From Paraglaciecola algarum (GTDB lineage Bacteria > Pseudomonadota > Gammaproteobacteria > Enterobacterales > Alteromonadaceae), in contig NZ_JAKGAS010000007.1 in assembly GCF_021532655.1 (NCBI RefSeq), forward strand, positions 124,001 to 188,000: a DNA stretch of 64,000 bases. Reading direction: 5' to 3'. Of this stretch, positions 39,621-47,952 are shown piece by piece. The notes under the pieces were generated by a model, which was not told where the DNA came from, did no database searches, and worked only from the letters and a program-made list of their open reading frames with translations. The first letter of the stretch is position 1. Each line of letters begins with the position of its first letter. The position numbers and the translations under genes were made by a program.

Positions 39621-40340
39621 TTGAGTTATTTGTTACTTAGACCACAAGCAAAATGCCAAGCTAGTGCTAAAGCTTTTAATCAAGCAGGTTTAAACACAAT
39701 TGCTTGTGGCCTAATTGATACCTTAGTTGATGATCAAGCCATAACAAAACTACCTGACAAAATGGCTCAGTTAACCAAGGAGTCAAATATCCTAGTGATA
39801 GTCACTAGCACAGTCGCCGCGCAGCAAAGTGTTTTACTTAAACAAAAATGGCCTGCTAACATTCAATTTTTTGCGGTAGGCGCTAGCACAGCACAGATCC
39901 TAAAATCAGCTGCAATCAATGTAATTGTACCCCAAGAGCCTAGAACCGAAGGGCTACTTGCTTTACCAGAACTGAATAATGTCACCAATAAAACGGTCAT
40001 TATTATGAAAGGATATGGCGGTAGAGAGTTACTTGTAGAGAGCTTAAAGGCCCGTGGCGCTCAAGTTCAAGAATGGGAAGTATACAAAAGGCAAAGAGTG
40101 ACTCAACCTTTATCGACACAAGACTGGCACCCAGAGCAAATTCATTGCATTATTGCTACTAGTGGTGAAGTGATTGAAGCCGCGTTTGACTATTTTGAGC
40201 TTGCTTGGTTAATCAAACAAAAATGGATAGTAGTCAGTCAACGCACCGCTCAAATTGCTGCTAAATTAGGTGTAGAACAAATAAAAATTAGTAAAGACGC
40301 CAGCGATCAGGCACTTATTCAATGCGTCCAACAACTGTAA
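39621..40340 (+). CDS. hemD: Uroporphyrinogen-III synthase
   Basis: HemD cyclises and inverts ring D of hydroxymethylbilane to uroporphyrinogen III. The family is poorly conserved in sequence. Support comes from the N-terminal YLLLRPQAKCQ, VTSTVAAQQS, FFAVGASTAQ, the central GYGGRELLVESLKARGAQV and the C-terminal ATSGEVIEA, plus position between hemC and hemX. The start is a TTG with TAAGG 9 bases upstream, 20 bases after hemC. Length is 239. Confidence 0.92.
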   Translation: MSYLLLRPQAKCQASAKAFNQAGLNTIACGLIDTLVDDQAITKLPDKMAQLTKESNILVIVTSTVAAQQSVLLKQKWPANIQFFAVGASTAQILKSAAINVIVPQEPRTEGLLALPELNNVTNKTVIIMKGYGGRELLVESLKARGAQVQEWEVYKRQRVTQPLSTQDWHPEQIHCIIATSGEVIEAAFDYFELAWLIKQKWIVVSQRTAQIAAKLGVEQIKISKDASDQALIQCVQQL

Positions 40341-40369
40341 TTCGCGCAAGACATTCTTCGGAGCTTTAA

Positions 40370-41740
40370 ATGGCAGACAGTCAAGACAAACTAACACCAG
40401 CTGATCAAAAAACCTTAGCTGATTTGGAAAAACAATTAGCTGAAGATAAAGCCACGCCCAAGGCTAATAAAAATGCAGCGAGTAACAGCGCAGCGAATAA
40501 AAGCCCTGCATCTAATGCTAAATCTAATTCCAGTAACAAGGATATTGGTAGCTCAGCCAATACTTCTTCGCGACCTACTCCATCTAAAGCTTCACCATCA
40601 GCTAAAACCGGCATCTTGTGGTTTTTCACTCTAATCAACTTATTGCTGTTAGTAGGCGTTGTTGGAGCTGGCTATTGGGGTTGGATGCAATGGCAAACTC
40701 AATCAGCACAACAAAACCAATTATTAACCACGCAAAATACCAGGGTACAAAATCAACAATCACAAGTGGCTCAATCATTATCCACTGCCCGCGACATTGA
40801 AAATCAACTAACCCAACAAAACCAAGCACTACAGGCAAGCGTTGAAAGTTTAGTTAGGCAATTACAAATAACTAGCGAGCAAGTAAGTACCAACCAACAA
40901 AATTTGGCAGATGTGACAGGACGACGACCATCCGACTGGTTATTGGCAGAAGCTGATTATTTGGTGCGTATGGCCGGTAGAAAGTTATGGTTAGAAAATG
41001 ACGTAAGAACCTCTGGCATGATGCTCGAGTCAGCAGATTCCCGCTTAGCAGATTTAAATGATCCTAGTTTAATTCCCATTCGAGAAAAACTCGCCAGCGA
41101 TATACAAAAATTACAATTAGTCAATCAAGTATCAATAGACTCAGTTGCCTTATCAGTGGGCGCACTGCTAAACCAAATTGATAGTTTACCGCTAGCTTAT
41201 TTTAAAAAGCCTGAGACAGAGAGCTCAACTACTGCGACTGAGCAAGAAGACAATTGGCGTACGAACTTAGCCCGTAATTGGCAACAAGTTACTCAAGACT
41301 TTTTTAGTGTTAAACGCAAAACCACTGAAATCAAGCCGTTTATGTCTGACAAAGAACAATGGTTAGCTAAAGAACAACTTAAGTTTGCCTTGTTGCAAGC
41401 TCAAGTAGCGGTATTAAAAGAAAACAGTGAGTTGTTCCAACAGTCTTTAAACACCTCAGTGCAATTAACTAATCAATTTTTTGATTTAGGTCAAAATCTA
41501 GTGACGCAGTTTTTAGCGAGTTTAACCGAGTTGCAAGCAACAGATATTGAACGTATTTACCCCGAACAGTTTAGCTCAGCTCCAGCATTACAAGATTTGA
41601 TTGAGCGCAGATTGGATAACCGTTTTGTTACTTCTATTGCTGAGAAAATAGACGCCACTGACGTTAGCGAGGCAGCAGTGCCAGCCGAGGCGACCAAACC
41701 TTCGGTGGCTACAGAGTCAGGCGAGGCTATTCAACCATGA
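40370..41740 (+). CDS. hemX: HemX, membrane protein of the hem operon
   Basis: The first ~80 residues are low complexity (Ala, Asn, Ser, Lys). A single membrane span lies at ~81-104 (ILWFFTLINLLLLVGVVGAG). The large remainder is predicted periplasmic, with a coiled-coil-like Gln-rich section (~110-190) and the HemX core (DWLLAEADYLVRMAGRKLWLENDV, and the ADSRLADLNDPSLIPIREKL region). It is often annotated as a uroporphyrinogen C-methyltransferase, but it lacks the SAM-binding signature, so the enzymatic name is doubtful. The stop overlaps hemY (ATGA). Confidence 0.92.
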   Translation: MADSQDKLTPADQKTLADLEKQLAEDKATPKANKNAASNSAANKSPASNAKSNSSNKDIGSSANTSSRPTPSKASPSAKTGILWFFTLINLLLLVGVVGAGYWGWMQWQTQSAQQNQLLTTQNTRVQNQQSQVAQSLSTARDIENQLTQQNQALQASVESLVRQLQITSEQVSTNQQNLADVTGRRPSDWLLAEADYLVRMAGRKLWLENDVRTSGMMLESADSRLADLNDPSLIPIREKLASDIQKLQLVNQVSIDSVALSVGALLNQIDSLPLAYFKKPETESSTTATEQEDNWRTNLARNWQQVTQDFFSVKRKTTEIKPFMSDKEQWLAKEQLKFALLQAQVAVLKENSELFQQSLNTSVQLTNQFFDLGQNLVTQFLASLTELQATDIERIYPEQFSSAPALQDLIERRLDNRFVTSIAEKIDATDVSEAAVPAEATKPSVATESGEAIQP

Positions 41741-42903
41741 TTAGAATTTGTATCGTATTTGTTTTATTACTCATCGCCCTAATGCTTGGCGCTATGGTGT
41801 TTGACGACAGAGGTTATGTATTTGTCGAATTCAGCGGTTGGGTAGTAGAAATGAATGTATTTTCATTGGCTATTTCCATGATCTTTATTTTTGTGGGCTT
41901 TTTAATCCTGAACTGGTTTATTAAGAATGCACTTAAAGCCGCCTCTGGCTCGCGCAATTGGCTAGGCAATTGGGGTTACCGAAAAAAACAAAAAGCCTTC
42001 AGACAAGGGTTAATTGCTTTAGCCGAGACTAATTATTTAGAAGCTAAAACTCAATTTAGCAAAGTTGAAAATGAAGACTTTGATGGTATTAACTTATTAG
42101 CTGCGGCTGACGCTGAAATAAACCTAGGCCAACCTCAACAAGCACAGGCTTATTGGCGCATGGCCACGACTTACGAAAAGTCAGCTCTGGCTGCCAATAT
42201 CAGCTTAATAAAATTTGCTCTCGAGCAAAATAAGAATCAAGAAGCCTTAGACTTAATCGAAGCCTTAACTCAAAAGCAACAAGAGCAAACTCCTGTCATC
42301 AAACTTTGGGCCAAAGCCTTAAGTCAGGCTGGGCATTGGCAAACTTTAAAAACTAAATTAAAAGCTTGGAAAAAAGCGTTAGGCCCAGCATATCAAGATT
42401 TAATGCAACAGGCATCAAAAGGCAGCTTTGCTGAAATTGCCAGCAAACAAGGCGCGGCAGAACTGAAACAAAATTGGCAGACTTTACCAAGAGCAACACG
42501 CAAAGATCCCGCTCAACAAGCAGCCTATATTCAACAATTAATTGACCAAGGTATGCACTCAGATGCAGAGCAAGTACTTATTGAGTCTCAAAGATCTGGA
42601 CCGAATGCTTTGCTAGTTCCTTTATTTAAACAAATCCGTTTACCTAACCCAGCTAACTCTATTCGTAAATTAGAAAGTTGGATCAAACAAGATGATTTAA
42701 ATGTAGATTTGTTATCAGCACTCGCTCATATTGCCTTTCATTCAAACGACAAAGTGTTAGCTGAAAAAGCCTTAAACAAAGCAATAAAACTGGCCAACCG
42801 CAAACAAGATTTGCAACTTATGGCTGAAATTAAGGAATCTCAACACGATGACAGTCACGCCTTACAGTTTTATAAACAGAGTTTTTCTCAACAGGATAAG
42901 TAA
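41737..42903 (+). CDS. hemY: HemY, haem-operon membrane protein with TPR-like repeats
   Basis: Two N-terminal membrane spans (residues ~1-20 and ~42-62) are followed by a long helical region with TPR-like repeats: the FRQGLIALAETNYLEAKTQF pattern, ALDLIEALTQKQQEQ and LLSALAHIAFHSNDKVLAEKALNKA. This is the HemY_N/TPR organisation of the gammaproteobacterial hem operon. Its biochemical role is unclear; it is unrelated to protoporphyrinogen oxidase HemY of Gram-positives. It is coupled to hemX by a 4-base overlap. Confidence 0.93.
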   Translation: MIRICIVFVLLLIALMLGAMVFDDRGYVFVEFSGWVVEMNVFSLAISMIFIFVGFLILNWFIKNALKAASGSRNWLGNWGYRKKQKAFRQGLIALAETNYLEAKTQFSKVENEDFDGINLLAAADAEINLGQPQQAQAYWRMATTYEKSALAANISLIKFALEQNKNQEALDLIEALTQKQQEQTPVIKLWAKALSQAGHWQTLKTKLKAWKKALGPAYQDLMQQASKGSFAEIASKQGAAELKQNWQTLPRATRKDPAQQAAYIQQLIDQGMHSDAEQVLIESQRSGPNALLVPLFKQIRLPNPANSIRKLESWIKQDDLNVDLLSALAHIAFHSNDKVLAEKALNKAIKLANRKQDLQLMAEIKESQHDDSHALQFYKQSFSQQDK

Positions 42904-42910
42904 TCAAAAT

Positions 42911-43912
42911 ATGAAGTTATTGACACTATTTATTCTGGTCAGTTTAAGTTGCCAGATATTTGCCAATCCTGCTCCTAAATATGTAAAACCAGCCTTTGAG
43001 TTAATTACCTTAGGTGATACTGGCGGCATTCAAGACGGCAACCTCAGCGCATTTTTATTACGCTCTTTGTCTGACAGCAATTACATTGCTTTAGATGCTG
43101 GCAGCCTAGTGAATGGAATTAACGTAGCCCTACACAAAAAAGCATTTGCAAATATTACTATAAATAACGATCCCGCTTGGCAAACCAATGGCATCATTTT
43201 GCGTGAACATGTTAAGGCTTATTTGATCAGCCACGGCCATTTAGATCATGTTGCCGGCATGCTGATTTCGTCTCCACAAGATAGCAAAAAGCCTATTTAC
43301 GCTCTGCCATCAGTCAACCAAACCTTGTTAGACACCTATTTTAATTGGCAAGCTTGGGCCAATTTCACTAATCGAGGCAAACCACCTCAGTTAAACCAGT
43401 ACCAGTTAATAGATTTAAAGCCCAAACAAGCTACTCCGATAAAAAATACCAGTTTAAAAGTCACAGCTTTTAGCTTGAGCCACCCTTTGGAATCCACCGC
43501 TTTTGTAATCGAAAAAGGCCAAAATATGTTTGTTTATTTTGGCGACACAGGCCCAGACGAAGTTGAAAAACAGGGTAAGTTAAACGCGATTTGGCGATAC
43601 CTAGCCAAACAAATGCCAGACAAAACATTACGCGGGTTAATTATAGAAGTGTCTTTTGATAACCAAAGACCCGACAACCTTTTATTTGGTCACTTAACCC
43701 CTAAATGGCTAATGGCCGAACTCAAACAATTCAACATTTTACTCCAGCCAAATATTACCTTAGCAGGTACTAAAGTTGTCATCAGCCACATTAAATACAG
43801 TTTAGCCTCAGGACAAAATCCAAGACATAAGATTAGACAAGAGTTAGCCCAAGCTAACAATTTAGGCATAGAATTTATTCTAGCTAAACAAGGTCAAGTA
43901 TTAACCTTTTAA
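42911..43912 (+). CDS. Exported metallo-beta-lactamase fold phosphodiesterase (class II cNMP type)
   Basis: The start at ATG 42911 gives a signal peptide (MKLLTLFILVSLSCQIFANP); the longer frame inside hemY lacks support. The domain has the metal motif ISHGHLDHVAGM, LSHPLESTAFVIE, YFGDTGPDE and a final HIKYSL. These fit the class II cyclic-nucleotide phosphodiesterase group (CpdP/PDE1-like) rather than glyoxalase II. The periplasmic location suggests scavenging of extracellular cAMP or similar esters. It follows hemY by 7 bases and ends at a hairpin terminator. Confidence 0.86.
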   Translation: MKLLTLFILVSLSCQIFANPAPKYVKPAFELITLGDTGGIQDGNLSAFLLRSLSDSNYIALDAGSLVNGINVALHKKAFANITINNDPAWQTNGIILREHVKAYLISHGHLDHVAGMLISSPQDSKKPIYALPSVNQTLLDTYFNWQAWANFTNRGKPPQLNQYQLIDLKPKQATPIKNTSLKVTAFSLSHPLESTAFVIEKGQNMFVYFGDTGPDEVEKQGKLNAIWRYLAKQMPDKTLRGLIIEVSFDNQRPDNLLFGHLTPKWLMAELKQFNILLQPNITLAGTKVVISHIKYSLASGQNPRHKIRQELAQANNLGIEFILAKQGQVLTF

Positions 43913-43928
43913 ATAAAGTGTTAAAAAT

Positions 43929-43958
43929 AAAGCCCCACTGGCGTGCCAGTAGGGCTTT
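43929..43958. terminator. Terminator between convergent genes
   Basis: AAAGCCC pairs with GGGCTTT and ACTGGC with GCCAGT around a GT turn, with one C/A mismatch. Read on the minus strand it is followed by ATTTTTAA and so fits the end of the GH5 gene best; it also lies just past the phosphodiesterase stop. Confidence 0.85.
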
Positions 43959-43982
43959 AAAAAATTAGATTACTTGTCACAT

Positions 43983-46900
43983 TTAGTTAAGCATGATGTT
44001 CGCAATATAATAAGTCCCCGCATTCCACTGAGCAAAACGGATTTCCACAATATTGGTTAAATCGATACCTGCAGCACCACTATAAGTAAACGGGATAGTA
44101 GCCCATTCATTTTGAGTAGTTCCGGCTTCAGTCCAAGCTGACCAAGTAGCACCTTCACCATCCACAAAGGTCATGTAAACCGTATTATTACCTTGGGTAT
44201 CTTTCATATCGAAATTAAGAGATTGATACATAGTCATATCTATAGCGGCAAATGATACTCCAGCATAACCTTGGTCCACCCCATCATTAGCTAGTACTTC
44301 TAAGCTCAGTACGTCAGCGGCTTTTTCAGCATCGTTTACCAAAGACACAGTTGCATTACTGCCGCTCATAGGGTTTTCAGATAACGGAATAGACATACTT
44401 CCTTCTACCGAGGCAACCAAGGTCACCTTATCAAGCATGTAGGTGCCCGCATTCCATTGAGCAAATCGCACTTCCACTACCTTAGACAGATCAATACCTT
44501 GTGCTGCTTGATAGTTCACATTCAAAGTCACCCATTGATTAAGCGAAGTACTATCATCCGTCCACAATGACCATGTTGCCCCTTCATTATCCACCAAGGT
44601 GACATGTGCAGTATTACTTCCTACCGAGTCTTTAAATTGTACTGTCATGTTGGCAAATTGAGTAAAATCAATTTCAGCAAATGATAGTGAGGCATAACCT
44701 TGATCCACCCCATCATTAGCTAGGACTTGTAAACTCAATACATCTGCTCCTTTATCTTGATCATTGACCACAGAGACTGTCGCGTTAGTCCCACCTGTAG
44801 GTTGTTGAGGAAGTGCAAATACGTAATCAACTTCTCCAGTTGGCAGGGGGGATGGCGTAGCGACTTGCGCCACTAAAGTTACATCTGAAACCAAATAGGT
44901 GCCAGAATTCCACTGGGCAATACGCACTTCTGTGACTTTACTCAGCTCGATAGTTGATGCAGCCTCTGAATAATCCAAACCTAGGTTTGCCCAAGCATCT
45001 TGGGTAGTTTGATCGTCAGTCCATTTTGACCAAGTATTACCTTGGTCATCCACTAAGGTCACATGAGCAGTATTCACGCCCTGTGTGTCTCTCATATCAA
45101 AGGTTAAACGCGCAAACACACTCAAGTCGAAACTTTCTAGAGGAATAGATGCATAACCTTGATCAACCCCGTCACTAGCCAACACCTCTAAACTAATCAC
45201 TTGAGCAGATTTATCAGCATCATCAACCATAGTTACATTTGCATTGGTTCCGCCAGTGGGGTTTTGTAAAGTAACCACAAAATCTACATCACCTGTTGGA
45301 ATAGGCGTAGGTTCTGGTTCCGGAGTAGGCTCTGCCGCTCCTTCACTAAAGCGCATCCAATTTAAGTTCCACTGATTATCTAAAGAGTTAAGACGCAAAG
45401 TAGATTGGCCTGCAGGCATATCTAGATTTACCGAAAGCGTAACATAGTCTTGCCAGCCACCTGTGTTTGGTACCGTAATAGTGGTCAGTACCTCACCTGC
45501 CACAATTACATCAAAACGTACATCACCCACTAAGCTGGCTAACCTAAATTCAGCACTATAAGTCCCCGCTGTTTCAACATTAATACCATAATCAACCCAA
45601 CGATTCGTTTCGAAACTACCAATGTTAAAACCACCACCTATGTCACCGGATCCCTCAGTGTTCACACCAGGGTGTGAGGCAGTGTAGTTTTCAGCTTCGA
45701 TAAAGGTAGGTAAGGTGTAGAAAGTGTCGCCGCTGGCTTCAATATTACTAGCGTAGCCTTCGTCAGTTTCGTTATATGCCGATACATAATAATAATAAGT
45801 GGTATTGGCTAACAATTCGCTATCGGTATAACTAGTACTGGTAGTTTCCGCTAACACTTCAAAGCCTGAACGTGGCGCAGTAGAACGATATATTTTATAA
45901 CCACTTATGTTATTTTGAATGGCTTCCCAAGATAACCCAACTGATGTTTCAGATACATTTAAGCTTAAGTTGCTTGGCGATACTGGAATATTAACAAAAA
46001 TATTAGCTGGCTCAGTCGCTGTAAGTGCCTGCATAACATCTTGGTTTGCCACATAGTCCATACTTGCAAATGAAGTAAAGAAGTGTGCTATTTCCTCTGG
46101 GCTTGAACTGTTTGCATCTACCGATGGTAACACTCGCCCCGTCACATCAATACCTTCGGTTGGCATTTCTGGGATCAGGTAAATTTCGGCCCACATGTCA
46201 TTACCAAAGTCACCATTATCTTTAAATTTACCAGAGAGTGTATAAGACTGGCCGCCTTCTACCTGAACAGGCATATAAATCACACTATTATGCCCTGCAG
46301 GTGCCGTAACATTTAGCGCAGCGCCTGTATCGCTACCGGCAAATTCTCCCGCGGGATAAGCAAAATCATAATTGCGAGGATCCCCCCATACAGCCACTTC
46401 TGTCCAACCTTCGCCTGTGCCAAAGTCTCCATTCGACAATGCATTTTCACCCGTTGTATCATTGGTTAACGCAATATTGTCATAGATTACATCCGTACCA
46501 TTAAACGATCCCGTTTTAATGGCTAGATACATAGTTTTAGATCCTTCTCCATAATAAGGCACGGTACTTTTAGCCGACACAGCACACGCTTCAGCAAAGG
46601 TACTTTCCCAGTTATTACAGCTCCACGTTTCAGCTTTCGCTAATAACTGGTCACCATTGTTAGTGAGTAATCCCCAACTACCGTTACCGACACCACCGGC
46701 AGGTGATACAGTTTTAAGTGACCAAGCCGTTACCGCCCAATTGAGCTGATTGTACTTGTCGAACGTTGCACGGGTAACATCGCCACCTAACTCGCCCAAC
46801 CCAGTCCAAGGCTGCATTTCGCCAATCAACATAGGTGTGAAAACGTCTCGCGCTTGTTTGGCCCAACTACATACACCAGCATCACCGTTTTCTCCACAGG

Positions 46901-47876
46901 TGAGCCAATCTCTATGTACATCATAGCCAATTTCACCCCAACCAAATATGCCTGGATAAAAATGCATTTCGAATGCAACATTGTCCATACCATAGTCCAG
47001 TGGGTCACCATAAGCAGTAATACCCTCAGAATTATGACCTGGCAAAATAACAATATGCTGCTCATCTTCGCTACGTACAGCATCATAAAGATCAACAACA
47101 AAATCTTTTAACGTCTCTGCGTCTGTACCCCAAGGTTCATTCAACAAGCCATAACCTGCTATGGCAGGCTCATCTTTATAACGAGCAGCGATTTGTTTCC
47201 ACAACCAAGCCGTGCGCGCTTTGTATTCATCACTTTCCCATAGTTGATTTTGTCCCGCACAACCTGTGTGTTGCTCACTGCCTTGTCTACCTGCAGCGCC
47301 ATGTAAATCCAAGACTAGGTACATGTCACGGGCGGCTGCCATCTCTACGGCCCAATCCAAATACTTCCACGCATCGTCTTTGAGTGTCATGGGTTGGTCG
47401 TCGTTTTCTAGTAAATCATATAAAAACGGCACCCGTACTAAATTGAATCCAGCTTGTTGCATCACATCCCAATCGTTTTCAGTGATCCAGCTGTCTCTGT
47501 GTAAAGTCATTAATCTTTGTTTTTCAGCTTCACCAAAACGTTCTACTAGTGTGTTTTCTAAGGTGCACTGATCTAAGATCCCGCCACCTAGGGCTTCTTC
47601 ACCACCAAACATCCACATTTCCATGGCTAACCAGTTGCCCAAATTAATACCTCGTAAAGACACTTTTTGACCTTGTTGATTGACCCACATGGTGCCTTGC
47701 TGTTTTAGCATTGAGTAAGACTCTGTAGTAGGTGCGGGTTGTTCTACCGCAATAGGCACTGGTTTGACTGTCGCTGGCGCATCACTACCACAACCACTTA
47801 ACATAGCTGCCATTGCCAGTCCACCGACCTGCATCATGGTGCTCAAAAGATGATTTTTACTTGTTAACTTATTCAT
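43983..47876 (-). CDS. GH5 glycoside hydrolase lipoprotein with Fn3, CBM6 and three repeated modules
   Basis: The start at ATG 47876 has AGGA at proper spacing. The signal ends in a lipobox (AMLSGC, Cys29). Residues ~58-410 are a GH5 barrel: RGINLGNWLAMEMW, acid/base Glu247 (LLNEPWG) and nucleophile Glu353 (LIGEMQPW). The RGINLGNWL form resembles exo-beta-1,3-glucanases, so laminarin-type beta-glucan is the likely substrate. An Fn3-like domain (~620-700) and a CBM6 (~705-825) follow, then three ~140-residue copies of one module sharing NDGVDQGYA and AQWNAGTY. It is last in a minus-strand set with a TonB receptor and a sugar transporter. Confidence 0.88.
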   Translation of the reverse strand: MNKLTSKNHLLSTMMQVGGLAMAAMLSGCGSDAPATVKPVPIAVEQPAPTTESYSMLKQQGTMWVNQQGQKVSLRGINLGNWLAMEMWMFGGEEALGGGILDQCTLENTLVERFGEAEKQRLMTLHRDSWITENDWDVMQQAGFNLVRVPFLYDLLENDDQPMTLKDDAWKYLDWAVEMAAARDMYLVLDLHGAAGRQGSEQHTGCAGQNQLWESDEYKARTAWLWKQIAARYKDEPAIAGYGLLNEPWGTDAETLKDFVVDLYDAVRSEDEQHIVILPGHNSEGITAYGDPLDYGMDNVAFEMHFYPGIFGWGEIGYDVHRDWLTCGENGDAGVCSWAKQARDVFTPMLIGEMQPWTGLGELGGDVTRATFDKYNQLNWAVTAWSLKTVSPAGGVGNGSWGLLTNNGDQLLAKAETWSCNNWESTFAEACAVSAKSTVPYYGEGSKTMYLAIKTGSFNGTDVIYDNIALTNDTTGENALSNGDFGTGEGWTEVAVWGDPRNYDFAYPAGEFAGSDTGAALNVTAPAGHNSVIYMPVQVEGGQSYTLSGKFKDNGDFGNDMWAEIYLIPEMPTEGIDVTGRVLPSVDANSSSPEEIAHFFTSFASMDYVANQDVMQALTATEPANIFVNIPVSPSNLSLNVSETSVGLSWEAIQNNISGYKIYRSTAPRSGFEVLAETTSTSYTDSELLANTTYYYYVSAYNETDEGYASNIEASGDTFYTLPTFIEAENYTASHPGVNTEGSGDIGGGFNIGSFETNRWVDYGINVETAGTYSAEFRLASLVGDVRFDVIVAGEVLTTITVPNTGGWQDYVTLSVNLDMPAGQSTLRLNSLDNQWNLNWMRFSEGAAEPTPEPEPTPIPTGDVDFVVTLQNPTGGTNANVTMVDDADKSAQVISLEVLASDGVDQGYASIPLESFDLSVFARLTFDMRDTQGVNTAHVTLVDDQGNTWSKWTDDQTTQDAWANLGLDYSEAASTIELSKVTEVRIAQWNSGTYLVSDVTLVAQVATPSPLPTGEVDYVFALPQQPTGGTNATVSVVNDQDKGADVLSLQVLANDGVDQGYASLSFAEIDFTQFANMTVQFKDSVGSNTAHVTLVDNEGATWSLWTDDSTSLNQWVTLNVNYQAAQGIDLSKVVEVRFAQWNAGTYMLDKVTLVASVEGSMSIPLSENPMSGSNATVSLVNDAEKAADVLSLEVLANDGVDQGYAGVSFAAIDMTMYQSLNFDMKDTQGNNTVYMTFVDGEGATWSAWTEAGTTQNEWATIPFTYSGAAGIDLTNIVEIRFAQWNAGTYYIANIMLN
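43986..45295 (-). repeat. Three tandem ~140-residue modules at the C-terminus of the GH5 protein
   Basis: Approximate spans are 44850-45295, 44400-44845 and 43986-44400. Each copy has (P/S)xGxNA(N/T)V near the start, L(A/S)x(N/S)DGVDQGYA, DxxGxNT, W(S/T) and RxAQWNxGTY, then a hydrophobic final strand. They look like beta-sandwich carbohydrate-binding or surface modules. The second and third are most alike, especially around the NDGVDQGYA segment, indicating duplication within the gene. Confidence 0.85.
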
Positions 47877-47952
47877 CATATATCCTGTTTTCTTAGCTGT
47901 TATTAACTTAAAGTTGGCAAACAACAACGTAATTCATTAACTCAAAGTAACT

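Noticed and set aside
40370..41740. Uroporphyrinogen C-methyltransferase activity for HemX
   Set aside because: No SAM-binding methyltransferase motif is seen; the product is a membrane-anchored coiled-coil protein.
42848..42910. Upstream start for the phosphodiesterase inside hemY
   Set aside because: It would add 21 residues before a clear signal peptide and overlap hemY by 56 bases with no ribosome site.
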